From NCBI GenBank assembly GCA_007133365.1, contig SLMV01000029.1:1-64000 (forward strand): a stretch of DNA of 64,000 nucleotides, in the 5' to 3' direction. The notes under the pieces are model-generated. The model did no database searches. It was not told the DNA's origin and saw nothing but the letters and a program-made list of their open reading frames with translations. Shown here one piece after another: positions 44,463 to 54,100 of the stretch. Positions within the stretch are counted from its first letter, which is position 1. Each line of letters begins with the position of its first letter. The translations under genes and the position numbers were made by a program. The DNA comes from Clostridia bacterium (GTDB taxonomy: Bacteria > Bacillota > Sulfobacillia > SLMV01).

Positions 44463-45215
44463 TTAGTCTAGTATATCGAGAAAACGGCGGGACTTCACCG
44501 GACGACTGAGATGATATTCGGCAAAGTCCAACATGGTCTCGCGTAGTTGGCGGCATCGCTGAGGATCACAGGAAATCGTGTTTAGCTCACGGGGATGGAC
44601 ACCCCGGAGCGACTGAAGAAGCACCCGTGACGCCGACTCCAGCCCCATCCGGCCTCGTCCCTCCGAACACTCCAAACATATTACCTGACCCGATGCGAGG
44701 TCAAATTGAACATCCCCTCGAAAATGGGCCCCGCAGCGGGAACAAGTTTCGAACGCCGGCAAAAAACCGGCCACTTTCATCGCTCGGATGATGAAAAACA
44801 GCAAAACCAAATCCATCTTTTTCAAACGTAGCAATCCCCGAAAACAGGTCAGCAAGAGGAGGTACAGCGGTTCATCCGGATTTTCTTCTTGGGCGAGTTG
44901 CTCTCCGACCTCCGCCATGCACGCGGCGTAGATAATCCGTTTGAAGTCGTCTCTTAGTCCCCGAAAACTCTCGAGCACTTCACCTCCGCGAATGCCATCG
45001 AGCGTCCGCCCCCGCCAAAGATCCAGTTGGACCCGATCATAGGGTTGGATCAGTCCACTAAGTTTGCTGACCATCTTCCCAGCGCCTCGGGCGACCACCC
45101 GCTTCTTCCCCTGGTCACGACTGAGCACCGTGACCAAACGATCATGCTCACCTAACGGGCTGCGCTTCAAAATGAGCGCTTCGATCTTCATCAACTTTAA
45201 AGCACCCATCCTCAT
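44463..45215 (-). CDS. recO: DNA repair protein RecO
   Basis: RecO anneals single strands and loads RecA with RecR. The N-terminal OB-fold (KIEALILKRSPLGEHDRLVTVLS), the helical middle and a four-Cys zinc site (CSRC near 159-162 and CLEC near 180-183) are visible. Its ATG overlaps the era stop as ATGA; Met9 is closer to the usual family start but has a poorer SD. Length is 250. Confidence 0.93.
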   Translation of the reverse strand: MRMGALKLMKIEALILKRSPLGEHDRLVTVLSRDQGKKRVVARGAGKMVSKLSGLIQPYDRVQLDLWRGRTLDGIRGGEVLESFRGLRDDFKRIIYAACMAEVGEQLAQEENPDEPLYLLLLTCFRGLLRLKKMDLVLLFFIIRAMKVAGFLPAFETCSRCGAHFRGDVQFDLASGQVICLECSEGRGRMGLESASRVLLQSLRGVHPRELNTISCDPQRCRQLRETMLDFAEYHLSRPVKSRRFLDILD

Positions 45216-46132
45216 TCCTCATCCAATAAACCAAATTCTTGCAAGACGGCGGGTCGGTTGCGCCATCGCTTTTCCACCCGCACAAACAAATCGAGATATA
45301 CCCCGACACCCAACAAGTGCTCGACATCGGTTCGGGCCTGCTCGCCAATTCGCTTAATCATACGCCCGCCTTTTCCAATCAAAATACCCTTTTGAGAACC
45401 CCGTTCAACGATGATGTCCGCGGCAATGTAGAAACGATCATTGGGTCGAGCTTCGGCTTCACGAACGACAACGGCCGTGGAATAGGGGATCTCTTCCTGG
45501 GTAAGTTCTAGGATCTTTTCCCGGACCAACTCACCGGCAAGGTACGTCAGGGGTTGATCGGTCACCATGTCTTCGGGGAAATAGGGGGGGCCACCGGGGG
45601 GAATTCGAGCCACCACCATGTCCAAGAGTTTCGGTATTCGCGCACCGGTGAGGGCGGAGACCCCAATACTCCCATCAAAATGGGCAAGTTTCTGGTAAGC
45701 AGCCAGGCGTTCATCGAGTTCACCCGCGCAAATCTTATCGGTCTTGTTCACCACCAAAATAGCCGGAGCCGACCCTCCCGAGAGAAAGTTGGCTGCCCGC
45801 TGATCCCCTCGGCCCGGTTTAGACCGGGTACCATCTACGACAAACAGCACCACATCCACATCTTCCAACGCTCCCCGGGCACCCTTTACCATTTGCTCCC
45901 CCAGTTTGTCCTGAGGTTGATGAATACCGGGGGTATCGAGGAATACAATCTGGAGATTGGGTCGGTGCAAGATCCCCATCGTCCGGTTTCGGGTGGTTTG
46001 GGGTTTAGACGACACGATGCTAACTTTTTCTCCCGTTAATGCATTGACCAAGGTGGATTTCCCAACATTCGGGTATCCCACCACCGCAACAAATCCGGAA
46101 GTAAAATGATTATTCTGGTTCGTGTGACTCAC
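45212..46132 (-). CDS. era: GTPase Era
   Basis: Era binds the 3' end of 16S rRNA and assists 30S maturation. P-loop GYPNVGKS at 19-26, DTPGIH, NKTD and a C-terminal KH domain with GILIGKGGRMIKRIGEQAR are present. GTG start behind GGGAGGAG, overlapping the upstream DUF3048 gene by 23 bases. Length is 306. Confidence 0.96.
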   Translation of the reverse strand: MSHTNQNNHFTSGFVAVVGYPNVGKSTLVNALTGEKVSIVSSKPQTTRNRTMGILHRPNLQIVFLDTPGIHQPQDKLGEQMVKGARGALEDVDVVLFVVDGTRSKPGRGDQRAANFLSGGSAPAILVVNKTDKICAGELDERLAAYQKLAHFDGSIGVSALTGARIPKLLDMVVARIPPGGPPYFPEDMVTDQPLTYLAGELVREKILELTQEEIPYSTAVVVREAEARPNDRFYIAADIIVERGSQKGILIGKGGRMIKRIGEQARTDVEHLLGVGVYLDLFVRVEKRWRNRPAVLQEFGLLDEE

Positions 46133-47273
46133 TCCTCGGCTCCTCCCAAACGATATCCGTTCCCGTGGGCAACACCTGAACCCAGGTTTGTCCCGTTTTC
46201 AGTTGAGCGAGTTCCCCTTCTTCGTCAAAAAATCGAAGTGGTGAACGAAGATCCTGCTTTTCCCAGCGAACATCAGCGGTTCGACCGCCGCTTATTAAAA
46301 GCCCGGCCCCGTCTCCGGTGAAATCCATCCCGAGTCGACCCGCCGCATCACCCGGGAGTCGCCAGGTATCCACCCACATGACGAGGACATTATCCGCCTT
46401 GAGGGGCTCGCCCGTATCCCGGTCGCGATAGGGATTCGCTCCGATCCATCGTTCATAGTGCTGCATCTTAGCCTGATAGCGATACATCACTTCATATCCC
46501 ATTGATCCCGGATAAACCAAGGTGAAGGAGGCCGCATCACCGACGTCATCATCTTGGATAACGTCTTGTGACGATTCATCTTGAAAATCCCACATCGGCT
46601 CGGGAAGTGAATTTTCCTCCAACTCGCTCCCGGCGATTAGGTCGTGGCTCACCGCCAACCGGGTAAATAGCGTGTGTTCATACGGCACCCCTTCCTTCGG
46701 CTCCCGGAAAAAGCGACCTTGCCCCCAAAGATCATTGAGGACGTCAACACCGAGATCCCTTATGCCGGCATAAGCCCCCGGACTGCCACCACAATGGACC
46801 ATGACAGCGTTTAGACCCAAGACCAAATCCAAATGATAATCACGCGCGCTCCGAACCGGGCCGACCACTTCGGGTTCCCCGGCCAAATAAACCGGCATAA
46901 GACGGGTTGCACCGCCTTCAACCAGCATTTCGAACACCACATCCGCCTCGATCACACCGCGATGCGGTCGCGCATGTACATTATTATCCAACATTACCGC
47001 TAATGGGCGTCGCCGTGCGCGTGCTTCATCCACCCATTCACCACTCAGGGGATTTCGCTCCTGCCCCTCCCGAGAAATCACTTCTTCCTCCGGTTCGGGT
47101 TCCGGCTCCGGTTCGGGTTCAGGCGGGGTTTCTTCCGGCTCGGGCTCCGGCTCTTCTGGTATCGCCTGAGAGTCCCCAAAATCGCTCATTAGGAGCGTCA
47201 ACGCAAAGAGTATACCAATGAGGATGACCACACCCCCGGCCCGCCATCCCTTGATTGGGAGTTTCTTCCACAT
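46110..47273 (-). CDS. DUF3048 (YerB-like) membrane-anchored protein
   Basis: The protein starts with a short basic stretch and a membrane helix (about 12-31), then a Glu-Pro repeat spacer (about 40-64) and an extracellular DUF3048 domain: RPLAVMLDNNVHARPH, GPVRSARDYHLDL and HTLFTRLA are typical blocks. B. subtilis YerB is a lipoprotein; no lipobox is seen here, so the helix is the likely anchor. ATG 47273 has GAGGT ahead. It occupies the place between ybeY and era where dgkA and cdd stand in Bacillus. The function is unknown. Confidence 0.88.
   Translation of the reverse strand: MWKKLPIKGWRAGGVVILIGILFALTLLMSDFGDSQAIPEEPEPEPEETPPEPEPEPEPEPEEEVISREGQERNPLSGEWVDEARARRRPLAVMLDNNVHARPHRGVIEADVVFEMLVEGGATRLMPVYLAGEPEVVGPVRSARDYHLDLVLGLNAVMVHCGGSPGAYAGIRDLGVDVLNDLWGQGRFFREPKEGVPYEHTLFTRLAVSHDLIAGSELEENSLPEPMWDFQDESSQDVIQDDDVGDAASFTLVYPGSMGYEVMYRYQAKMQHYERWIGANPYRDRDTGEPLKADNVLVMWVDTWRLPGDAAGRLGMDFTGDGAGLLISGGRTADVRWEKQDLRSPLRFFDEEGELAQLKTGQTWVQVLPTGTDIVWEEPRSESHEPE
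47091..47152 (-). repeat. Low-complexity Glu-Pro coding repeat in the DUF3048 gene
   Basis: About ten six-base GAR-CCN units encode an alternating Glu-Pro spacer between membrane anchor and domain. Such a run is rigid and extended and may span the cell wall. Unit number could vary between strains. Confidence 0.7.
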
Positions 47274-47313
47274 AACCGAACACCTCGCAATAGATCGATC
47301 GTCCCTCAGCGCC

Positions 47314-47814
47314 CTACGACTGCTTAAGCCCCCAAGCATTCGGCGGCAACAGGACACCCAAGGCGGAAAACGTCTGGCGATTCATTTCTTCTAACGCATC
47401 TTCATCTTGGTGATCCCAACCCAAGAGATGTAAAGTGCCGTGCCCAGACAAAAAAGCCAGTTCAAACAAGGAAGAATGACCATACGCATCGGCATTTCGT
47501 GCCGCATAAGAAGGACATATTACAATATCACCCGCCAACTCAGCGTTTTCGGATGGTGTCTTTAATTCGTCCGGGCTCATCAGAGGAAAAGCCAACACAT
47601 CAGTGACCTCATCGACTCCCCGATGATCTCGATTCAATCCTCTCATGGATTCTTCACCCACCAAGGATAAATCGACCAAAACAGACGCCCCCTTTGGCGG
47701 TACAACCTCCGCCCTTTGAAACAAAGCACGAACCGTGCGACGCATCAAAGGCGGCGCTATCAGCGGCACATCATCCTCCACGCCGGTTTCAACTTCAACG
47801 CTGATCCGAATCAC
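47314..47814 (-). CDS. ybeY: Endoribonuclease YbeY
   Basis: YbeY is a zinc metalloprotein that acts in 16S rRNA maturation and ribosome quality control. The metal motif reads HGTLHLLGWDH (HGxLHLxGxDH) near 127-137. Upstream, LNRDHRGVDEVTDVLAFPL is characteristic. GTG start at 47814 overlaps pgpH by 20 bases. Length is 166. Position between pgpH and era is conserved in Firmicutes. Confidence 0.94.
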   Translation of the reverse strand: MIRISVEVETGVEDDVPLIAPPLMRRTVRALFQRAEVVPPKGASVLVDLSLVGEESMRGLNRDHRGVDEVTDVLAFPLMSPDELKTPSENAELAGDIVICPSYAARNADAYGHSSLFELAFLSGHGTLHLLGWDHQDEDALEEMNRQTFSALGVLLPPNAWGLKQS

Positions 47815-50014
47815 GATTGACCACCCCCTGATCTTCCTTCAGCCCCTGAATGATTTCCGGATATTCCAACCGTCGATGAAAGGCACCACCTAAGACCTGA
47901 CTGAAAACATCGGCAATGCGATCCAAATCCGAGAAGGTCAGGTCGCACTTATCGAGTTGTCCATCCTCTAGCCGTTCATGAATGATACTTCGCACCAAGG
48001 CACGGAGGCGATCCGGCGAAGGTCGCGATAGCGCCCGGGCCGAGGCTTCCGCTGCATCGGCTAGCATCAAGACGGCGCCCTCCTTCGTCCTAGGCCGCGG
48101 TCCGGGATAGCGGAATGTGCTGGGATCAACGTCCTCGCTCTCATTTTGTTCTCGTGAACGGGAGTAGAAGTAGGAACATAGCATATTCCCATGGTGGGTC
48201 GCAATGAAATCAATAATCGCCTCAGGCAAGTCCTCTTCTCGCGCCAATTCCACCCCATCACGGACGTGGGAAATGATGATCAAAGCACTCAGATTCGGTG
48301 ATAACTTATCATGGGGATTCTCGCCGCCGAACTGATTTTCAATGAAGAGGTAAGGTCGGCGTATCTTTCCCACATCATGATAATAAGCGCCCACTCGTGC
48401 GAGCAGTGAATCCCCCCCGATGGCCTCGACCGCCGGCTCCACCATGTTGGCCACCAAAATACTGTGATGATACGTACCCGGTGCTTCCTCAAGCAATCGA
48501 CGAAGAAGCGGCTGCGTCGGGCTGGCCAACTCCACCAATTTTATCGGTGTCATCATGCCGAAAAGCCCCTCTAAAAACGGAAGCGATCCGATGGCAAGCA
48601 CTGCAGTCAGAAGGCCGTTGCCAGCACTCCACATGACATCGCGCCACAACGTCGGATCCATAAAGGAGGCGCCCCCTACATACTCATGATAGGCAAAGAG
48701 GATGGCCACATTAACCAAACTCACCATGAATCCGGCTCGCATAAAATCATTTCGGTCTTTGATGCGAGTCGCCGCAATTGCGGCCACGGTGGTGCTGGCA
48801 AATGCCACCAAGAACGGGGGCAGATCACCGCCCATAATGACGGCCATACTCAAAGCCAAAAGCAAACCAGCCAAAACCGCAAGATTGCCATTTAACAGCA
48901 CGGCGATCAACAAGGCACCCACACCAACTGGGGCCAGATACGGCGATACGATTAGGGCCAATCGGCTGATAAAGAGGGTGCCGAGGACCAACATCCCCAA
49001 AAGAACCAATTGGGACTCCGATGCAAAAACGTCCGGATGCAATCGATAGGTATACGCAGCCAAGATGGCAAGAAGGATGAGCGAAAAGAAAAAGGCCCCT
49101 AAATAGATGCGCCAAACTCCGTTTTCCGCGAGCACCCCGGCATCCCGAAGGCGAATCATATCGTCCGGAGTAATAATTTGACCATCCGGTACAATAACCT
49201 GACCCGGAAGGATTATCTCAGGATCAACCGCTTCCGCTGCTTCTTCTCGACGGGCCTCGGTTTCCGCTTCGTCGAGGAACATGTTCGGCTCAATCAAAGG
49301 AGCGCCGGTATCCTTCAATAGATCAATCAAGGGTTGGGGCAGCTCGGAACGCCCCAAATTCTCGCGAAATTGCTCACGGAAATTGTCAACGTTGTCCGGT
49401 TTGACGCCCTGGGCGAATATAAAACTCAACAAGTTATCCGTAAGATCCTCCGCGTCGTCGATGACCTCCTCCGGACCGAGGATCAGCGTATCCACTTGGT
49501 CTTCTTGGAGCTCGAAATCAATGACATTTCGGAGGCGTCTCGCCAACAAGCGCCGACTTTCCGGAGATATCGCGTCCGCCTCGACTTCTTCTTCATCAAT
49601 CATCTGCCGGGCAGCTCGAATCGTCGCAAATAGCGATTCCATCTCAGCCAATGCCTCGCGCGACACTTCGGGATCTTGTTCGTAGACCTCCGAAACCTCG
49701 GCCATCGCCTCCTCTCGCCGTCGCTCGGTGGTCGGCCGGTCCACAAATTCTGTGGGCGCCTTGATGTTCTCCGGAGCAGGCTCCCCTACGGACACGTCAA
49801 GTCGCTGAGGAAGGACAGTACTGGCAAACACCAAGGTCAAAAGCAATACGAAGAGAAGAAGCCAAGCCGTTCGGCGCACGGAGGAACTTTCCTTAAAGGG
49901 TTGGGAAAAAAAGCGTTTGAACGCCTCCTTTAGCCGAACCGATGTCCGATCCTTTCGGCGCCGGGGTTTTCGGCTCCACTTAGTCTTCGTCTTGTTTCCG
50001 GTCATATCGTTCAT
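47795..50014 (-). CDS. 7TMR-HD family cyclic-di-AMP phosphodiesterase (PgpH-like)
   Basis: The 739-residue protein has a basic cytoplasmic N-terminus, one membrane helix (about 50-68), a large acidic extracellular domain (about 70-300), seven membrane helices (about 310-475) and a cytoplasmic HD domain with TYHHSILVANMVE and YYHDVGKIRRP (metal-binding His-Asp). Homologues such as Listeria PgpH and B. subtilis YqfF degrade c-di-AMP. The start overlaps phoH by 35 bases; the ATG three codons on is an alternative. Confidence 0.92.
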   Translation of the reverse strand: MNDMTGNKTKTKWSRKPRRRKDRTSVRLKEAFKRFFSQPFKESSSVRRTAWLLLFVLLLTLVFASTVLPQRLDVSVGEPAPENIKAPTEFVDRPTTERRREEAMAEVSEVYEQDPEVSREALAEMESLFATIRAARQMIDEEEVEADAISPESRRLLARRLRNVIDFELQEDQVDTLILGPEEVIDDAEDLTDNLLSFIFAQGVKPDNVDNFREQFRENLGRSELPQPLIDLLKDTGAPLIEPNMFLDEAETEARREEAAEAVDPEIILPGQVIVPDGQIITPDDMIRLRDAGVLAENGVWRIYLGAFFFSLILLAILAAYTYRLHPDVFASESQLVLLGMLVLGTLFISRLALIVSPYLAPVGVGALLIAVLLNGNLAVLAGLLLALSMAVIMGGDLPPFLVAFASTTVAAIAATRIKDRNDFMRAGFMVSLVNVAILFAYHEYVGGASFMDPTLWRDVMWSAGNGLLTAVLAIGSLPFLEGLFGMMTPIKLVELASPTQPLLRRLLEEAPGTYHHSILVANMVEPAVEAIGGDSLLARVGAYYHDVGKIRRPYLFIENQFGGENPHDKLSPNLSALIIISHVRDGVELAREEDLPEAIIDFIATHHGNMLCSYFYSRSREQNESEDVDPSTFRYPGPRPRTKEGAVLMLADAAEASARALSRPSPDRLRALVRSIIHERLEDGQLDKCDLTFSDLDRIADVFSQVLGGAFHRRLEYPEIIQGLKEDQGVVNRDSDQR

Positions 50015-50939
50015 AAGCTTTTATGATCTCCGTAACTAACGGATGTCGAACCACATCGCGTTCGGTGAGATAAACTATTTCGATCCCTTTGATGTCCTTC
50101 AAGATTTCCTGCACTTGAACCAATCCACTGGTTCCGCGCTCAAGGTCGATCTGCGTCACGTCGCCGGTCACAACGACCTGAGAACCAAAACCCTGACGCG
50201 TGAGAAACATCTTCATCTGTTCCGTCGTTGTATTTTGCGCTTCATCCAAGATGATGAACGAATCATCCAGCGTCCGTCCGCGCATATAAGCCAAAGGCGC
50301 AACCTCTATAATACCGCGGCTCATCCCTTTCTCAAAGCGAGCCGCCCCTAAAATATCATATAGAGCATCATACAGTGGACGAAGATATGGGTCCACCTTC
50401 TCCTGAAGATCGCCGGGAAGAAATCCGAGATGCTCGCCCGCTTCAACGGCCGGCCGGGTTAGAATAATCCGGCTGACGGCTCCCGACTTGAGGGCCGCAT
50501 TGGCTTGTGCCATTGCCAAGTAAGTCTTACCGGTGCCCGCCGGCCCAATGGCAAAGACAATCGGATTACCGCGCATGGCCTCAATATACTTTCGCTGCCC
50601 CTTTGTCATGGGCGCAATTCGTTTACCGCGCGCTGCGGTGATGATGGTGTCATCATAAATCTCTTCTAAGGGATTCTCATCGCCCCGGCGGGTCAGGTTG
50701 ATCGCGTACAGTATAAGTTGTTCCGTTAGCTCATTGCCGGAAAGTAGCGCTGATTGGAGTCGTTCGAGAAGCCGCTTGACTTGCCCCACCGCCTCGGGCG
50801 GTCCGATAATGGTCAGCTCGTTGCCACGACTCACAAGCCGGACCGGGAAATGATCTTCCACTAAATCAAGATGACGGTCCCCTTGCCCAAAAAGCTGCAT
50901 GGCATGCGAGTTATCCTCCACCACAAATTGATGTTGCAC
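49980..50939 (-). CDS. PhoH-family ATPase (PhoL)
   Basis: A KH-like N-terminal region (RLVSRGNELTIIGPPEAVGQV) is followed by the PhoH ATPase with Walker A GPAGTGKT at 132-139 and Walker B FIILDEAQN. Family members are thought to act in RNA handling together with YbeY, which is encoded two genes downstream. GTG 50939 with AGGA ahead is the preferred start (319 residues); TTG 50990 and GTG 50984 are in frame. Confidence 0.93.
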   Translation of the reverse strand: MQHQFVVEDNSHAMQLFGQGDRHLDLVEDHFPVRLVSRGNELTIIGPPEAVGQVKRLLERLQSALLSGNELTEQLILYAINLTRRGDENPLEEIYDDTIITAARGKRIAPMTKGQRKYIEAMRGNPIVFAIGPAGTGKTYLAMAQANAALKSGAVSRIILTRPAVEAGEHLGFLPGDLQEKVDPYLRPLYDALYDILGAARFEKGMSRGIIEVAPLAYMRGRTLDDSFIILDEAQNTTTEQMKMFLTRQGFGSQVVVTGDVTQIDLERGTSGLVQVQEILKDIKGIEIVYLTERDVVRHPLVTEIIKAYERYDRKQDED

Positions 50940-51295
50940 CACATTTTCCTGATCCGAAAAGTCTTGCAAAGGGCTTATGCTCACTCCCAACTATCAGGTC
51001 ATAACAAATCGACCCAAAATCGATCCAAATAGATTTGAAAATATCGTCGGTCGAAACATGAGCCGAACCAGCGACTCATCAGATTCCGCGCGCTTGCTCT
51101 TCCCTTCATAATTCGAGCCGACGATCGGGGACTCCTCTATTCTACCCGTCCGTGGTTATCGAAGCGGTTCCGTGAAGATCCACCAAACGCCGCCCGGACC
51201 CCAAACCCTTCGAGTGCCAAATCGATTGCTTCCGGACGATGCGGCAAAGGATTCTCACGAAGGGCTTTAGCCTGTCAGAACGTCCTAGGCTTTTC
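50940..51295. other. Intergenic stretch upstream of phoH
   Basis: The 356 bases contain an imperfect direct repeat (GGATCGATTTTGGGTCGATTTG, minus, near 51005-51030) and an AT-rich section that could include the phoH promoter, but no confident -35/-10 pair. The minus-strand frame at 51142-51399 overlaps the next gene and has no support. YqfC and YqfD, which stand here in Bacillus, are absent. Confidence 0.4.
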
Positions 51296-51703
51296 TCACT
51301 TCCCGAAGGGGTGATACGGTCGTTTTGAACGCGGCGGTCCCAAAACTTCCGACATGATGATGCCGAGTTGGACGTCCCGCGCCGATAGTTCGGAAGCAAA
51401 AAGCGAAGCGCCTCGCACAGCCGATTGCCCCGGTCGACGGCCTTGTGCCGGATGCGTTTCTTTGGGGTTCGATGGCGATGCCTCGTTTGAATCCGAGGCT
51501 TTCGTTTTCTCCTCAGAACGCTTCGACGGTCCTGCCTCCGATTTGACAGATCGATCCGGCCGTTCCTGCGGATAGGATCGGTTCAAGTTTTGATATGCCG
51601 CACTTTCTTCCTTTTTTGGGATATCCCGACCCGAACCTTCCCGAATCTGACTTCGTACCAAACTAAAGACGATCCACGCCACGACCACGATGATGAGCTC
51701 CAT
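51296..51703 (-). CDS. Small single-pass membrane protein, unknown function
   Basis: The 135 residues start with a hydrophobic helix (LIIVVVAWIVFSLV, 3-16), followed by about 80 polar, Ser/Lys/Glu/Pro-rich disordered residues. The last 30 form a compact tail, LSARDVQLGIIMSEVLGPPRSKRPY. The tail looks like a short functional or docking motif. The gene follows floA by 40 bases in the nfeD-floA operon, so it may be a partner of the flotillin. I know no named family. Confidence 0.7.
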   Translation of the reverse strand: MELIIVVVAWIVFSLVRSQIREGSGRDIPKKEESAAYQNLNRSYPQERPDRSVKSEAGPSKRSEEKTKASDSNEASPSNPKETHPAQGRRPGQSAVRGASLFASELSARDVQLGIIMSEVLGPPRSKRPYHPFGK

Positions 51704-51743
51704 GGCAACGCACCTCCCGACCCAAAATTCTGTTCACCTCGGG

Positions 51744-52751
51744 TTATTCCGTCAAGTCCCCCTCAGAACCGCGTCTTGGTTTGTCGTCCGGTCCCAAATC
51801 GGAAATCGATTGGCGCATGCCAGTATCCGCCTGAAGATTTCGAAGGGCGTAGTAATCCATAACCCCGAGGTTGCCTTCGCGAAATGCTGCTGCGATGGCC
51901 ATCGGAATCTCGGCTTCAGCCTCGACAACCCGAGCTTGCATCTCTTCAACCCGTGCCTTCATCTCACGTTCTGTGGCCACCGCCATGGCGCGCCGCTCCT
52001 CTGCCTTTGCTTGAGCAATCCGCTTATCCGCCTCAGCCCGATCACTTTGAAGCGCAGCACCGATATTGCGCCCGATATCCACATCCGCAATATCGATCGA
52101 TAAAATTTCAAAGGCGGTTCCGGCATCCAACCCCTTCTCCAAAACCGTCGAGGAAATAGAATCGGGATTCTCCAACACGGCCTCATGGTTTCGCGCGGAG
52201 CCAACCGTCGTCACAATTCCTTCACCCACTCGGGCAATGATGGTATCCTCGCCCGCACCCCCGATGAGTCGGTCGATGTTGGCCCGTACCGTCACCCGGG
52301 CCTTTGCTTTAACCTCAATACCATCCTTGGCGACCGCTGCCACCACCGGCGTCTCGATGACTTTCGGATTTACCGACATTTGCACGGCTTGTAACACGTC
52401 TCGTCCGGCCAGATCAATCGCTGCGGCCCGTTCAAACCCCAGGTCAATCTCCGCACGTTGAGCGGCAATTAACGCATCAACAACCCGGTCAACGTTACCC
52501 CCCGCAAGATAGTGGGCCTCCAGTTTATCCCCGATCAATCCCAAACCCGCCTTGTTGGCCTTGATAAGCGGAATGATAATGCGGTTGGGTGGAATGCGTC
52601 GCAACCGCATGCCAATCAGATTAAAAATGCTGACGCGAACACCCGCCGCCAACGCGGAGATCCATAAACCCAAGGGAATAAAACTCAAGACCACTACCAC
52701 GGCGACTAGCACTAAAAACGCCGCAATCAGCGTATACATCAAACCTTCCAT
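51744..52751 (-). CDS. floA: Flotillin-like protein FloA
   Basis: FloA organises functional membrane microdomains. A hydrophobic N-terminal helix (about 5-27) is followed by [15 protein letters not shown], a PHB/SPFH domain and a coiled Ala/Glu-rich region ([22 protein letters not shown]). The N-terminus from ATG 52751 aligns residue for residue in length with B. subtilis FloA. An earlier ATG at 52772 overlaps the nfeD stop. Length is 335. Confidence 0.94.
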   Translation of the reverse strand: MEGLMYTLIAAFLVLVAVVVVLSFIPLGLWISALAAGVRVSIFNLIGMRLRRIPPNRIIIPLIKANKAGLGLIGDKLEAHYLAGGNVDRVVDALIAAQRAEIDLGFERAAAIDLAGRDVLQAVQMSVNPKVIETPVVAAVAKDGIEVKAKARVTVRANIDRLIGGAGEDTIIARVGEGIVTTVGSARNHEAVLENPDSISSTVLEKGLDAGTAFEILSIDIADVDIGRNIGAALQSDRAEADKRIAQAKAEERRAMAVATEREMKARVEEMQARVVEAEAEIPMAIAAAFREGNLGVMDYYALRNLQADTGMRQSISDLGPDDKPRRGSEGDLTE

Positions 52752-52768
52752 CGAACCCCACACCCCTC

Positions 52769-54100
52769 TCATTCGTCCCCATCGATCTTTTTGACAATGA
52801 CACGTCGCCCTTCAACTTCGATCACGCGAATGCGAGCACCCTTGGCAATAAACTCGCCACTGGTCACCACATCCACTCGGTTTTCCCCGACATCGGCCGT
52901 TCCGGCCGGTCGAAGTGGGGTCAACGCCGTTCCCGTCTCGCCTTTGAGCGAGCGGAGATTGGGAATGCCGACGTAGCCCTTTTCCTTGGCCTCATCGGCC
53001 TGAAGCGTCAGTTTGCGAAATAGCGGAAGACGCGAACCCAAACGCATAAGAATCAAAAGCGTCACTCCAATGGTCACAGCAGCAACAATCAAGGACCAGG
53101 TGGCCGCCTCGGGAGTCGGCGACGCCAGATAAATGCTGGCGACCATGGTCAAAATTCCGCCGATCCCCAAAACACCGAAACCGGCAGCAAAAACCTCGGT
53201 CGTCAACAACCCCACCCCCACGAGAAACAACACGACGATGGAAAGCGGGGCATAACCGGCCGCCACATGGCCCAAGAAATAGGCCAGTAGCGACGCTACG
53301 CCGAGCAGGCCGGGGAAGCCGAAGCCCGGCATGAAGAGTTCCACGATAATGCCGATGAATCCCAAGGCCAAAATGATAGGCGCAACCACCGGTGCCGTGA
53401 CCAGCTGGGCGAAACGATCCAGAGTCGTCGGTTCGAGATTCACCATCTCTCCACCCGAAAAGCCCAAAAGCGCCAATGCCGACTGAGCATCCTCCGCAAT
53501 TCCATCGATCAGCTCCAGCTCTTCAGATTGTTCAGCCGACAACGAAAGGAGCGCTCCCGTATCAATGATCCCTGGTATGGCGATACGCTGATCCACCATG
53601 GCCGCCGCCAGTTGGGGATCGCGGTCCTGTCGCTTGGCCGTTGCTTCCATTTCTGCTCGCCAGGCCGAGAGAATCTTTTCATCGGCCGGGCGCGTCTCGG
53701 CTGCACCCAACGATGCACCCGATCGCATCACCACGTGATCACAGGCCAACGTTATTAGGACGCCGGCAGACCAGGCCCGGTTGCGAACAAAAGCCACGGT
53801 GGTCAACGGCGTATCAATGAGGATATCGCGCATTTGTAGCGCCGACTCCACGAACCCCCCAAGGGTAGAAATCTCTAACAAGAGAACGTCGGCCTCCGCC
53901 GCCTCCGCTTGTGCTACCTGCCGCCGAAGCGTTGCGACCATCCCCGCATCCACGGTACCATCAACCGAAACAATGACCGCCGAATTGGCGTTTCCAGGCA
54001 TCGCAATCTCCGACGCGGCAGCCGGTTCTTCCAACACGACGCCACCGATTAACGCGGCGACCATCAATGCGATCAATAAGCGGCCTAACATCCTATCCAT
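52769..54100 (-). CDS. NfeD-family membrane serine protease (YqeZ-like)
   Basis: The long NfeD form has a signal/anchor helix, a ClpP-like serine protease domain with Ser111 (NRAWSAGVL) and Lys142 (DEKILSAW) as the likely Ser-Lys dyad, four to five membrane helices (about 225-350) and a C-terminal OB-fold. Partners of stomatin/flotillin proteins are typically encoded next to them, as here with floA. ATG 54100 lies behind GGAGG; the frame extends 32 residues upstream over the ddl end without family match. Length is 443. Confidence 0.93.
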   Translation of the reverse strand: MDRMLGRLLIALMVAALIGGVVLEEPAAASEIAMPGNANSAVIVSVDGTVDAGMVATLRRQVAQAEAAEADVLLLEISTLGGFVESALQMRDILIDTPLTTVAFVRNRAWSAGVLITLACDHVVMRSGASLGAAETRPADEKILSAWRAEMEATAKRQDRDPQLAAAMVDQRIAIPGIIDTGALLSLSAEQSEELELIDGIAEDAQSALALLGFSGGEMVNLEPTTLDRFAQLVTAPVVAPIILALGFIGIIVELFMPGFGFPGLLGVASLLAYFLGHVAAGYAPLSIVVLFLVGVGLLTTEVFAAGFGVLGIGGILTMVASIYLASPTPEAATWSLIVAAVTIGVTLLILMRLGSRLPLFRKLTLQADEAKEKGYVGIPNLRSLKGETGTALTPLRPAGTADVGENRVDVVTSGEFIAKGARIRVIEVEGRRVIVKKIDGDE

